Below are positions 36,841-47,360 of a stretch of DNA of 64,000 nucleotides, one piece after another. Below the pieces are notes generated by a model. The model saw only the letters and a list, made by a program, of their open reading frames with translations. It was not told the origin of the DNA and did no database searches. Made by a program: the position numbers and the translations under genes. Numbering within the stretch: position 1 is the first letter of the stretch; every line of letters starts with the position of its first letter. The stretch comes from Diadema setosum. Its lineage: Eukaryota > Echinodermata > Echinoidea > Diadematoida > Diadematidae. The stretch spans positions 23,463,122 to 23,527,121 of the forward strand of contig NC_092693.1 of assembly GCF_964275005.1 (NCBI RefSeq). Reading direction: 5' to 3'.

Positions 36841-38350
36841 ATCAAAGAGTGCTCTCGAATTTCATATACCAGTACATTGTAATTTGTACAGTGTTTTACT
36901 ATTACGATTCCTATCCCATCCCTCTGTATTCCTTTCTATTATCCCACTCTTGGCTCTCACTTTTTTTTTTCTAATTTTTCTTTTTTGTAAGGTAGGTTTT
37001 TTTTCCATGAAAAATCTACAATTTGTATTTTTGGGTTCAAATATAAACTGCAGTTGCTGTAGTGCAATAAGGCAATACACGTAAACTATGCAGGTGCCCT
37101 ATAATCTTTGTGTAACATTGACTATATACAACTGTACATCAAGCAGTCTCCATGCCTCTGAAACTAATTAGTAACTTCTGAAGTACATGACTGTAGTAGT
37201 CGTAGTACATGTAGTACACTAATTTATTTCCTATATTTTCCTACTCAGGAAACATCTCCACAAACATAACAGCCGAGGCCGATAGTGGTACGAAAAGTAC
37301 GAGCTTTATTACAGCTGATATAAAGACTCGCAAAAACGAGCCATTATTCAAAGCGTGAGGCTAATTTACCGTGTAGCTGCGAGCTTTAGACTTTACGAGC
37401 AGGTGTCATACAGCAATGTAACAAAACTGATAAACAAAATGGGAAGGTTCTCTTTATCTTAAAGCGCGGTTAGCACCTGTTGTCATGACAAACTTACCTC
37501 AGCTGAAAAACACAGCAACAAAACATCTGCCAGTTCTTGAACAAACGTCGGGTCGTTTAATCCAGATGAATACTATAGTACTCGGTACACATACATTTAC
37601 ATGTACTACAATTTAAGACACTACATGTACATGTAGGGCCTCCTTTATATCGTATATGTTTCAGGCAAAATCTACTCAAAAACAAAAAGACCAGAAAATG
37701 GGTTGTGTCGTGATGTCTTCTTCAAATTGATACGCGCCATTTCTCATAAACTCATTTCTCGCATAAACGCATTCGAATTGTTCATCTTTTCCGAATAGTT
37801 TTCCTCCTTGTTTTGTTTTGTATTCATCACTCGTTTTTTTTTTCTTTTTTCACCTTCTTTTTCTTATTTCCCCTACAAATATGCTATAAAATCACTAATC
37901 GTTTTATTGTATTCGTCAGTCTGCATTTTCTCCACAGACATCAACATCCACACGAGGTACTGTATTGATACTTCAAGCCTTCACAATCACTCACTGTAAC
38001 ATTGCAGTACATAAGACTACTCCGTGTTCGAATCGACTTTGATAAATAGACTGATTTAGTAAACTAGAACGGATAAAATCAAAGTTTACCTCAACAGAGT
38101 CAAATAAAACCAGATGGTAGAATGCTAACAATTTCATAATAATCCCGTTTTGATTCCAGTTTACACAATTTTAATTTTTTTTTAATGAGACTTAGGTGTA
38201 TTGTAGATCAAAAGGAAACTTGTAGGGTGATGGCACTACTACCTCAATAAATTCGATGAAAAATGTGTACTTGTAGTTGTAATACATGTATATTGTACTA
38301 TAATTGTTAAGGGAAACAATACACTAACTTTCATAACTTTACAAATTCTC
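36841..38350. other. gene-free stretch after histone H1
   Basis: T-rich and unremarkable. Several ACATGTA(GTACA) palindromes lie near 37195-37215 and 37590-37637. No coding region supported. Confidence 0.5.
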
Positions 38351-38734
38351 TTAAATGGATCGTATAGTTTTGGTTGAGACCTAATTTCAGATTTCTAACA
38401 TTTTTTGGTGAGATAATGAGAAACCTCTTATGAAATATGAAAGAGCATGTAATTCCATGAGGAATTCAATGATTATTATGATGAAAATTGGTTTTGAAAT
38501 GGTTGAGATATCCAAAACAGAGCTATTCTAATAAAGTGTCGGACCCACATTTTATTACGATCGCTTTGTTTTACTTTGTTTTTGGATGTTTCAGTCATTC
38601 CAAACCCGATTTTCTTCAAATAAACTTTTTGCGAGATACCAAGAAAATACTTATGAAATAGTACAGAGCATACCATTTTAAGAGGAAGTCAAAGCCCAAT
38701 TCTCATCTCAACCGATACTGTACCATCCCTTTAA
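38351..38734. mobile_element. TTAAAGGG foldback element (MITE), copy B
   Basis: Left end TTAAATGGATCGTATAG and right end CTGTACCATCCCTTTAA are inverted repeats; a GTTTTGGTTGAGA/TCTCAACCGATA pair lies just inside. The middle folds at AAAGTGTCGGACCCACATTT. It belongs with the copies at 8.17, 44.22 and 52.03 kb. Non-coding. Confidence 0.85.
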
Positions 38735-41700
38735 TGTTCGACATTGATTTTGTTGATGTTTGTTCATTTTCCCCCTTCTTGACTGTCGATTGATTTTAGT
38801 TTATTCAGCTTTGTTTTTAGTTAAAGTCAGTATGAGCACCGAGTAGAATTACACTTTGCAAACTTGATGCCAAATTGACTGGGTCCTACATCTAATGTAT
38901 TTGAGAAATGGTTCAAGTAAGTTTGCACATCATTCGAGGTAGGACAAGAATCTACTGGCTCCTACAGCTGATGTATTTGAGAAATGGTAACAGTTTGCAC
39001 ATCATTCGAGGTATAGGACAGGAATCTACACTAAATAGTTTGACCATCATTGCTGTACTCAAATTTCAGTGCACTGTTGCAGTGTTTGACAGTGTTTCTG
39101 CATACGGTATGTAAACTGTCGTTGCTTGGCAACATTCTCTGGTAACAATTTGAAGAAACACTTTGGAAAGCTATATGCCTACATACTGTAGATAATAAAA
39201 ACAAAACATAGCTATACATTCTCAATAACAGTCAAGAAACTTTTTTTTGTTGTTTTTATTCAGTTTTAATACACAAAGTCTCCTTTCAAAACAGTTGACA
39301 AATGAAAGCATTGTATGCTTATATCACTTCATGAATGTAACATAACAACAACAGAAATATTCAAAGCAAACATCAATCAGCATTTAAAACACATGAGAAG
39401 AAATGTCAATGTATATCAATTTTGCTCGTGCATTGTTCCAATTCTTTTTAGCCATTCACATTCTCTCTATGCTATCCGCCTGTGATGTGGTATACGAGCA
39501 AGGTATAGTCTGTACAGCGCTGCCGAACGTCGTCTTGTCAATGTGCATAAAAACACAGGGGTCATAAATAAGTTATTATTTACTTTTCATTCGATTGCAT
39601 ACCTGAAGGTATTCGGGTCACTCAGTGAAGCAAAGGACGTTACAAGACAGGTTTTCATTTTTAGAAACGGACAGAGAGAGAGAGAGAAAGGGGAGGGAAA
39701 CGGACGATTATTCCTTTCATATCTTATATGCGACAGCGAAAATCACTTTCACTCATTTTCGTTCTTTTTTATTAGTGTATTCACACAACGGCGCGGGTGA
39801 AAAATTCACCATGCGGGCCGATATATTTTGTTAATTAGGCCTCCTTTTATACATACAGGATCTGTCATTCTGCAACAAACTATAATACACAAGCACAGTA
39901 CATGTAACAAAACAAAAACAAAACAAAGCGCAAAGATCATCCATACAAAATCGTTATGACGATCATAGCTTAGTCACCGAATCAGCGACAACATTAACTG
40001 ATCCTAGAACTAGTCACTACTCTTTCCCCGGCGAAAGTGATCGGTGATGGTGGTGGTAGAAGTTGTTGGGGTGGGGAGGTGGATGCTTATTCAATCTTCA
40101 CATTATACATCTTAACATTCCACTAAAGTTGCTGAAATATAGATCAGTGTTTTCTAATGAATTCGCGTCCTTCAACATGACAGTGTTCCCTTTACAGTAT
40201 AATTTGAAACATCGTTTAAGTGAACTTTCACAAAATGGTGCAAAAATCGGATGAACAAGTGGTAAAATATAGTCTAAATCAAACTGAACACAATAATGTC
40301 ATGGAATTTCAAAGTTCTCATCTCTTAACAATACATGTATTCAACCCTTCTTGTGTACACAAACATTGTTACAAGAACCATATTACAAGATTATAATAAT
40401 TCAATGCAAAGGGGACATTCATTTCATTTCATTTCATTTTATTGTTTCTGTATGGCACAATATAATCAACTCTGATCACTTTCAAAAATAAACACATGAT
40501 TCATAATAATTCATGGCTGATTTTGCACATGACAGGTAATCAAATCTTTGTGACAAAGAACGAAGACATAATGATAATAAACAAAAAGTCAAGGTACCAT
40601 ACAGGAGGATCCCCAGTAAGCCGAGCTTGATATTGGGGCCTCATACACAGATAAATGAATAAACAGTTTCAACCAACTGTCGGTTTACTTAACTACAACA
40701 AGACATAATTTTCTTATTTCATTTTAAGGAAAGGCCATTGGAGAAGAGTTTAAAATATTCGGTTGTTTTAATGCAAAATCAGAAAAGACGTAATCTTCGA
40801 GTTTTGTTTTCCTTAAAGGACATCAAATTGTTTTTCTTTTTAAAGTAAGGACACTAAAATAATCCATTAAACACTACTGCACTCGTCACATAACAAGAAA
40901 TTGTTTTGAAGATATTGATAAAATTACGTCATATTATTTGATTACTTTCTTCAATTTTCAGCAGCTTAAATCAATCTCAAATGTATATCGGTATTTGCTT
41001 TTAAAATATATCCGTATTTGCATTAAATTCTCAGTTTTAATGGATGGTTTGTGACGTGATAAAATCATTACTTCTCATGTGGTTGCGACTTCTATCACTG
41101 ACTCGTGAAAACACACGAAACTTCGAAATTCTACAACTTTCTTAGTTTAGGTCCGATTTTTTTAAAGGAAATTTTTGAATTCCACTCTAGACTTCGCCCT
41201 GTAAGGCAAGATGGAAGTGCATCAGACAATAATTGATAATACAACACACAAAATATGTGATTAAGAGTATATTATCATATCCCACTCAACGCTGGTCAGG
41301 AGAAACGTCTGCAGAAAGTTGTAACTTTTAAGCTTTTGCCAACTTGGCGGGGGGGGGGGGGATCGTGGAAAATATATGAGAATAATTGATAGGCAAAAGG
41401 ATTTCAAACTCCCCTACAGTAATTTCCTTCAACATACATCTTCCAACATCGAAGGAATCTGTATTGCGCACGTCAATTCTATTCACATCTTGTAAAACGT
41501 CAGGAACAAACTAACAAAAACATGCAAACATATTCGCCATTGTTGTGGGTGGCCAAGGGTAACCTTTGAAAAGGATATACTCATACACCTGTACCTATTA
41601 TTTTTTTTTTCACTATACATCACTATACTAGCCAACAAATACGTTTCTGCAATTGAAGCAGTCTCCTAAGACACATTCTTCACGGTTACAACACATATCA

Positions 41701-42027
41701 TTATACTTTAAAAAATTAGTCAGTGATAGTACATGTAGATGGTTGACGGGCGGTACATTTTAAAATTGGTTTTTTGATTAATTTCACAAGCAACGATGTT
41801 TGTTTTGATTTCACACACAAAAAAAAAGATAATTTATCTATTTGCGGCCAATGCATCCAGGCAATTACGTCCAGGTCCGTTATTAGAGACGTATGGGAAG
41901 AATACGTCTATAAATAAAAACGCACATATCAAAACTAGCCTATAAAATTAGCGCAACTCATTGCAGATTGTCTCATACAGGCGGTCAAACAGTGTCAGCG
42001 CAGGCAGGAAAAACTAAAATTCTCCGA
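38735..42027. other. stretch between MITE copy B and the minus-strand gene
   Basis: A tandem duplication (38881-39030) and a reversed LINE-like tail (TTCATTTCATTTCATTTC near 40420) are the only structures noted. The segment next to 42028 should contain the 3' UTR of the minus-strand gene; I saw no obvious nearby poly(A) signal on that strand. Confidence 0.45.
38881..39030. repeat. two-copy tandem duplication, period about 76 bp
   Basis: TCCTACA...GATGTATTTGAGAAATGG...GTTTGCACATCATTCGAGGT...GGAATCTAC occurs twice in a row with a few small indels. Local duplication, no coding content. Confidence 0.8.
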
Positions 42028-42275
42028 TCAACAGATCCCGAGCTGTCGGTGTAGGGTCAACCACATCTGCAGATTGGCTTTCACGTTGAGCAGGTCGAAT
42101 TCCGTGCAGTGCGCCCCCTCTTGTTTCAGGCAGTGCCCGTAATGCAGCAGGCCTTCGCAGAAGTCGTGTGCGTGCCTCTGTAACTTCTGGTGGAACGCCG
42201 CCGAGCACGCTATCATAGTTGGCATGGTGCAGTTTCTTTCCCCGTCGCCAGCAGACTGCGCTACTTCGGGATCAT
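42028..42275 (-). CDS. exon 5: second six-cysteine module of EF-hand secreted protein
   Basis: Last exon. After AAATTATTAACAG it enters in phase 1 (residue 276 split) and ends at TGA. It holds residues 277-357: a short linker, a sequon at N290 (NCT), then cysteines 291, 299, 315, 324, 332 and 357, giving C-x7-C-x15-C-x8-C-x7-C-x24-C. The last residue is a cysteine. Spacing and local sequence (LLHYGHCLKQEGAHC against AFQTYYDCIKHEQVSC in exons 3/4) mark it as a duplicate of the first module. An even cysteine count plus the signal peptide in exon 1 suggests three disulfides in a secreted fold. I do not recognise the domain; six-cysteine helical families such as nematode DUF19 would be worth comparing. 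Confidence 0.72.
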
Positions 42276-42400
42276 CTGTTAATAATTTTCATGGTAAAAC
42301 AGAAAATAAATGAATGAATTATTCACATTAACCTTAATACAATTTACTGCAGCACACAAGTCGAAAACCAAATTTCTGCGATCAGTCTACGTTTGCATAA

Positions 42401-42600
42401 TGTTCCCGGCGGCCACGGCAGCCCCGTTTCCCCGGCACGTGGTGCGCCGTGGGAAGACGGTATTTTTTTTTCTTTTTCCTTTTGTTACTGTTAATATGCT
42501 GGTTTTGTTAATGTTATTGTGTTTTCTAGTTTTCTAGTCTTTTTGCATGAATAGCACAAGTGCGCTTAGAAACGCCAGTATGAAGCGCCATATAAATGTA

Positions 42601-42680
<80 letters not shown>

Positions 42681-43036
42681 CATTCTCGTCTTGTTCGTTC
42701 CAGTTCTCGCACCGATGAAAATAAGGCTGCTGCTGTTGTAAGACTCCGTTCTCATGGCGTCTGGTCAGGCTGGACTACACAATATTTTCCTTGGCGTCCC
42801 ACGACGGACCGCCTCTAAGTTTTGATACGACCTGTTACGGGCTGTCACGCTTTGATGAGTTATCCCGTTTTATTGCGGCCTACAAGGTTTCTCATTAGCA
42901 CCGGGACTGCCGTGGTATCTTTTTAACAGTTTAAAAATCTGACACGGCATACACGGCAATCTCACCGCTTTATCTCACGGCCATCCCGTTTTGTCCACGG
43001 TGGAATGAAACGTGACTGCCATGGCCGCCGGGAACA
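42401..43036. repeat. inverted-repeat element with GC-rich arms
   Basis: TGTTCCCGGCGGCCACGGCA (from 42401) pairs with the block ending at 43036 (TGCCATGGCCGCCGGGAACA), 27 of 30 bases matching over 42401-42430 and 43007-43036. Weaker pairing (CTGCGATCA / TGATCGCAG) extends outward on both sides. A LINE 3' tail sits inside. Possibly a DNA transposon remnant. Confidence 0.6.
42480..42680 (+). mobile_element. LINE 3' tail with (ATT)n
   Basis: GCGCTTAGAAACGCC, then GCGCCATATAAATGTA leading into a perfect (ATT)n run (42601-42680), is the typical 3' end of CR1/L2-like LINEs, whose tails grow such repeats. The upstream coding part is absent. Confidence 0.55.
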
Positions 43037-43746
43037 TGGTTTAAACACAGCATTAGGAAAGGGATGACTAAATAAATGTACATGTTTAGGAAACCTCTGT
43101 TTTGTCGCGGCGAACGGCAAACTTTCAGTGATCGCAGCAACTGAAAAGGTGGTACACATCTACAATTTAACGCATTGGGAAATCAGTGCTAGTCACATCG
43201 TATGTGGAGTAGATTGTATTTCATGCAATAGCTTTATCTTCCTTCATTGAGTCCTAGTCCACATTGTAATACATGTACAGGCTGATTTCAGTCAAACAGG
43301 CCTCATTACTAACAATGAAACAGCTCTGATCCTTCCAGACCAATCGTGCATTTGTGCATGAATATCCTAAGTTTAATCGCCCATACAATGACGCAGGTTG
43401 TTCTGTGTATAAACCCATTGTTTGTTAACCGAACTAAAATTGAACTAAATCTTTCATTATTTAAGTTTTCGTTCCCTTATACTTGAGGTAGGCCCTCAAA
43501 TAGCTTGTGACCGACATATCATTTTGTCAGTGATTTAATATCTTGAAATAATGTCATGTTCAGTTCCGTACATTACATGTTTAGCATACCAATTTGTATG
43601 GAGTCCCTACAAGGCGTTCACCCTCATTGACCTCCATTTTTCATCAGAAACGAGTTGCTGGTAAGTATTGACTTATATAATAGCAACCTATCATTGGCTA
43701 CTAGTGTGTGACGGATGGAAACCGACTCAGCCCATTTTTAACGACA

Positions 43747-44056
43747 TATGTATATAGTGTCAGAATAAAAGTTTTGTTTTTTAAACTAAACTTTGAATGA
43801 TTGTGAGCGTCAGAGAATGGTAGAGAGGAGAAAAGAAAGAGAGACAGACAAACAGACAGAGAGGGAGAAGGAGGGAGAGAGAGAGGGCGAGAAAGTCAGA
43901 CACTATGTATATAGTGTCAGAATAAAAGTTTTGTTTTTTAAACTAAACTTTGAATGATTGTGAGCGTCAGAGAATGGTAGAGAGGAGAAAAGAAAGAGAG
44001 ACAGACAAACAGACAGAGAGGGAGAAGGAGGGAGAGAGAGAGGGCGAGAAAGTCAG
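43747..44056. repeat. near-identical tandem duplication, period 157 bp
   Basis: The unit starting TATGTATATAGTGTCAG and ending GGGCGAGAAAGTCAG appears at 43747-43903 and 43904-44056 with almost no differences. Each unit contains a GA-rich tract (GAGACAGACAAACAGACAG). The near-identity means a very recent duplication or an assembly artefact. Confidence 0.9.
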
Positions 44057-44073
44057 GCGTTATGACTGGGTAA

Positions 44074-44158
44074 AACTTGTCTTATTTACACAGGGTATAG
44101 TCGCTACAGCGTCGGTACCATTCCACTAGAGGGACCCTGCCATGTCCATTACCCAACC
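44074..44158 (-). mobile_element. SINE 3' part, copy 2 (diverged)
   Basis: The minus strand reads TGGACATGGCAGGGTCCCTC, GGAATGGTACC and CCTGTGTAAATAAGAC. It is a worn copy of the family at 33627 and 62305. Confidence 0.6.
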
Positions 44159-44220
44159 ATTGCCATGAGGAACACAGTACGAGTATACTAGGCCCCGTCC
44201 GAGGATCTACGCACTAGCCT

Positions 44221-44613
44221 TTAAAGGGATGGTATAGTTTTGGTTGAGATGGGGTTTCAGGTTTCCAACTTTTTGAGCGATAACGAGAAACCTCCTATGA
44301 AATATTAAAGAACATAAAATTCTAAGAGAAATAAAAAGTTTATTTCATGAAAATTCGTTTTGAAGTGGCTCAGATATCCAAAAACAAAAAGGTCCTAATA
44401 AAAGGTGGGACCAACCTTTCATTAGGACCACTTTGTTTTACTTTGTGTTTTGAAATCTCAGCCATTTCAAAACCGATTTTCATCAAAATAAAACTTTGAA
44501 TTCCTCTTAGAATTGTATGCTCTTTAATGTTTCATGTGTGGTTTCTAATTTTCTCACAAAAAGTTTAAATCTGAATTCCACATCTCAACGAAAACTATCT
44601 ACCATCCCTTTAA
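44221..44613. mobile_element. TTAAAGGG foldback element (MITE), copy C
   Basis: Best-preserved copy. TTAAAGGGATGGTATAGTTT at the left pairs with AAAACTATCTACCATCCCTT then TAA at the right. The arms meet around AAAGGTGGGACCAACCTTTC. Length 393 bp, non-coding, bounded by TTAA. Confidence 0.88.
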
Positions 44614-44712
44614 ATATGTGTCTAGAGTCTTATCCATAATAAGGTGCACCCACAGATGTACAGCCATGCAGGTATAGTACACGCGTTCATGTACGGTACA
44701 TGCATGATTTAC

Positions 44713-45025
44713 CTTCGGTGTCAGCCCTCTTCGGTCTGTACTCCACCACGAAATCGTCATCAGCGTCGTGCTCCTGGTCCGACGAAATGAATTCCGACAG
44801 GTCGACGGGGACCTCCACCGGGGTGGCGATGTTGCCCACGACGTTGTCTCCGTCATCCGCATCTGTCCCATCATCGTCGGGGCTGGGGAGGGAGAGGATG
44901 GGCACGGGATCGAGGTCGGGGCAGAAGTGGACGGTGCGGTAGGTGATCACAAGATCGAGCACGGCCTGTGAGTAGGCCGTCATGTCACAAGACACCTGTT
45001 CATGTTTGATGCAATCATAGTATGT
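44713..45025 (-). CDS. exon 4: end of first six-cysteine module and acidic linker
   Basis: Starts after TTCCTTTCTGCAG in phase 0 and ends at GAAG/GTAAAT in phase 1, 313 bp. Residues 172-206 finish module 1 with cysteines 176, 184 and 206 (TYYDCIKHEQVSC, YRTVHFC). Residues 207-275 form a linker rich in Asp and Glu (DDDGTDADDGD, DQEHDADDDF) and poor in cysteine, probably unstructured and possibly Ca2+-attracting. A dibasic-like RPKR at about 268-271 near the linker's end could be a furin-type processing site separating the two modules; that is inference. ORFs on the opposite strand here are shadows. Confidence 0.78.
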
Positions 45026-45679
45026 CTGCAGAAAGGAACAATAGATGATTCGATTTGATTAAACTGTCATTATCTTTTCTTCTTCTACGCACACTAACAA
45101 ATGACAATATCATATCAAAGTATTCAAAATGATACAACGTAATATGAGTATTAAAACAAAATATGCTCATTCTCATAATAATGTTATCAATATTGTGTAG
45201 AATACTACAATGTGTTATGTTATAGTATTATAATACAAAGAACTCAAATCATACACTACATCACATAATATTATTAATGACAGAAAAAATACGGGAAACC
45301 ACTGTCACAGGCTGAGTTTGATTTGGATACCGGCCTCGTTAAGGATTTGAGAAAAAGAAAACATGCTATAGATGAACGAAAGAGACATACCAGAGTTTAT
45401 GCGCCAGAAGAAATAAGATGAAACAAATAAAACAAACCACACATAACCAAAGGATTATGTTATTATCGCCATCACACCATCTCATTTGCATAATCATGTG
45501 ACCGTCATTAATATTACTGTTCTGGGACAACTTCCATGGCTTTCTTCTTTCACTTTGTCGATTTTTCTTTCGGGATTGATTTTGACGAAAGCTGAACTTT
45601 TTTGTTTGTTTGCTAAATGCTTTTAGTAAACTTGATCATGGCGTATCATTAATTTTCACTCTAAGATTCCGTACTGTAC
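45026..45679 (-). other. intron 3 of the EF-hand gene
   Basis: 654 bp from GTACAG to CTGCAG. AT-rich, no other feature seen. Confidence 0.65.
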
Positions 45680-45798
45680 CTGGAATGCTTGGCACAGCCG
45701 GCTTTGTTGGCCTCCTTCTGCACTTCCAGTTGGCTCGGCCGCTCGTATCAGGTAGACGAACTCGTCGTCGCACCGCTGGACGGATTCTAGCTCGCATT
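45680..45798 (-). CDS. exon 3: start of first six-cysteine module
   Basis: 119 bp. Enters in phase 1 after GCATGCACCCAG (Glu132 split with exon 2) and leaves in phase 0 at TTCCAG/GTACAG. Residues 133-171 carry cysteines 133, 141 and 167 (CELESVQRC, SRLCQAFQ), so the first module is C-x7-C-x25-C and continues in exon 4 as x8-C-x7-C-x21-C. The extra ten residues against module 2 lie in a Gly/Ser/Gln-rich loop (AAEPTGSAEGGQQSR), as expected of a surface loop insertion. The acceptor has a weak pyrimidine tract, but both phases match their neighbours. Confidence 0.68.
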
Positions 45799-45834
45799 CT
45801 GGGTGCATGATACGAACGAAGTCACAGGTAAATT

Positions 45835-45866
45835 CAGGTAGGGAGGGGACTACCTCCCTGATTCAG
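45835..45866. repeat. imperfect GGGAGG hairpin
   Basis: TTCAGGTAGGGAGG and TACCTCCCTGATTCAG are inverted around a few bases. Related to the hairpins at 27274 and 53424. Confidence 0.45.
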
Positions 45867-46203
45867 GTGCATAGCTGCTCTAGTAATCAAGGAACAAACA
45901 TTGACAAAGGTATCTTTACATACAAGTGTAGTTAAATTGGTTCTTTTGAGTAGTGATAAATTAATTGAAAAATATAAGACACCACTCGTCTTAGCGCAGG
46001 TTTCTTTTCTTTTTGATAAAACACATACATGTCTACCAATATAGATATTGTGGTCTTATCTGATGGCCACGTCTCTTAGTGCAGGCACTGTAGGTTGTAC
46101 CAGGGAAGTATAGAAAGGCTCTTCCCACCTCCCTAGACTGGTTGTACCATGGGCCCTGTCACTTTCATTACTACCCCATGTGACAGGTAGCAATGTATGG
46201 ACC

Positions 46204-46365
46204 TGGGCCCCGTTTCATAAAAAGTTGATATGATAACAACTCTTGCTGGAATGTCAATTGTCATGGTAACGACATGAATGCAGCTTCCTGATTGGCTGTT
46301 GCTGTAGGAAGTTGTCATTCCAGCAAGAGTTGACATCCTGACATCTTTTATGAAACGGGGCCTGG
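46204..46365. mobile_element. foldback element, GGGCCCCGTTTCATAAA ends
   Basis: GGGCCCCGTTTCATAAAAAG at the left pairs with CTTTTATGAAACGGGGCC at the right. Inside, AACTCTTGCTGGAATG pairs with CATTCCAGCAAGAGTTG. A 160-bp palindromic, non-coding MITE. Confidence 0.8.
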
Positions 46366-46451
46366 ACTCCATTTAATTTGTAAAGATAGCAATTCTTCAG
46401 AAAATGACAACTTCCCGTAGCATCAGTAAATCAGGAACCAGGATTCTTATC

Positions 46452-46803
46452 AAAAAGCGTGTAAATTAAATCTGTTCGCCTGGACTTACTTGTGAAAATC
46501 ACGGAGAGAACAGTTTCGTGACTCGTCCGAGTCACTTCTTCAGCTCTGTCTGGCTGGCGAACCTTTCACCAACATACAAGTCGGTGATCCGCAAAATTCC
46601 TCGACGTGCGGACAATAAAGGCAGTAACATAGCCCATTCACCCTCCACGGGTAAATGCTCGCCAGCCAGACAGAGCTGAAGAATTTAGTGACGAGTCACG
46701 AAACTGTTCTCTCCGTGATTTTCACAAGGAAGTCCAGTCGAACAGATTTAATTTGCACGCTTTTAGCATACTACCTGGATGAATCAAAATCTACATCGAT
46801 ATA
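46452..46803. mobile_element. inverted-repeat insertion flanked by a 13-bp direct repeat
   Basis: The direct repeat CAGGATTCTTATC lies on both sides (46439-46451 and 46804-46816). Within it, arms of about 100 bp (GCGTGTAAATTAAATCTG... and ...CAGATTTAATTTGCACGC) face each other around a unique centre. The insert splits a second GTTTCATAA-type foldback, part of which resumes at 46816 and ends near 46900 (TTTATGAAATGGGGCCC). Confidence 0.6.
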
Positions 46804-46965
46804 CAGGATTCTTATCGTTACCATGACACTTGCCATACCAGCAAGAGTTGCTATTCGTATCATTATTTTTTTCCTATTCTTTATGAAATGGGGCCCAGAC
46901 CCTCCTGGTTATACGAGCTCGGAGCCTTTACTCACTTTGCCTCAGCACTTTGATTACCCATTCAC

Positions 46966-47062
46966 ACACACACACACACACAAAAAAAAAAAAAACCAAA
47001 CAAACAAACACACACAAACACACACATCGCACACACACGCACGCACACACACACACACACAT
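46966..47062. repeat. (CA)n repeat with A-rich interruption
   Basis: CACA runs broken by an A13 tract and CAAACAAACA. Low complexity. Confidence 0.9.
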
Positions 47063-47133
47063 AATCGTCAATCATGAATACTTCCTCCCCTTCACAATGT
47101 CCCTTTTCTTCCGTTTTGCAGTGAATCACCCAC

Positions 47134-47360
47134 CTGGGGCAGCGACCCAGAGGAACCCGTGTCTGACGAACTCGTCTTGAGACAGGCTGAGGTCCCCGTC
47201 GATGTCGAACTCTCCGAACAGGATGTCGAGTTCCTCTTCCGTCATGTTCCCGTTGCGCATGACGTATTCCCGCCGTGTCACGAGGCCGTCACCGTTGAGA
47301 TCCGTCTGCTTAAAGACTCGCCTCCGCGCCGCCCGATTGTTCGTGTACTCTCGTTTCACC
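47134..47360 (-). CDS. exon 2: EF-hand pair of secreted protein
   Basis: 227 bp, phase 2 in (after CATTTCATTTCGCAG) and phase 1 out (CCCCAG/GTGGGT). Encodes residues 57-131 with two calcium-binding loops. Loop 1 is DLNGDGLVTRRE (76-87), a canonical EF-hand with D/N/D at positions 1, 3 and 5, Gly at 6 and Glu at 12. Loop 2 is DIDGDLSLSQDE (108-119), with acidic residues at 1, 3, 5 and 12 but Leu instead of Gly at position 6, so it may bind less tightly. A basic helix (VKREYTNNRAARRRVFKQ) precedes loop 1 and a sequon (NMT, N94) lies between the loops. EF-hands in a signal-peptide protein would face millimolar calcium outside the cell or in the secretory pathway. Exon 1's phase 2 end joins directly to this exon. 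Confidence 0.85.

Larger units (their letters stand above)
42276..44712 (-). other. intron 4 of the EF-hand gene
   Basis: Runs from GTAAAT to AACAG on the minus strand. Holds a foldback pair with an inserted LINE tail, a 157-bp tandem duplication, a SINE piece and MITE copy C, each listed separately. No further exon seen. Confidence 0.6.
45799..47133 (-). other. intron 2 of the EF-hand gene
   Basis: Holds a GGGCCCCGTTTCATAA foldback (46204-46365), a related half copy at about 46816-46900 split by an inverted-repeat insertion (46452-46803), and CA/A-rich repeats (46966-47062). No other exon seen. Confidence 0.6.

Noticed and set aside
36236-37084. Arg/Pro/Ser-rich 282-residue plus ORF and Leu/Gly-rich 196-residue minus ORF over the H1 gene
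   Set aside because: Both are frame shadows of the repetitive Lys/Ala/Pro codons of H1; only the 36148 frame has a histone fold and the correct 3' signals.
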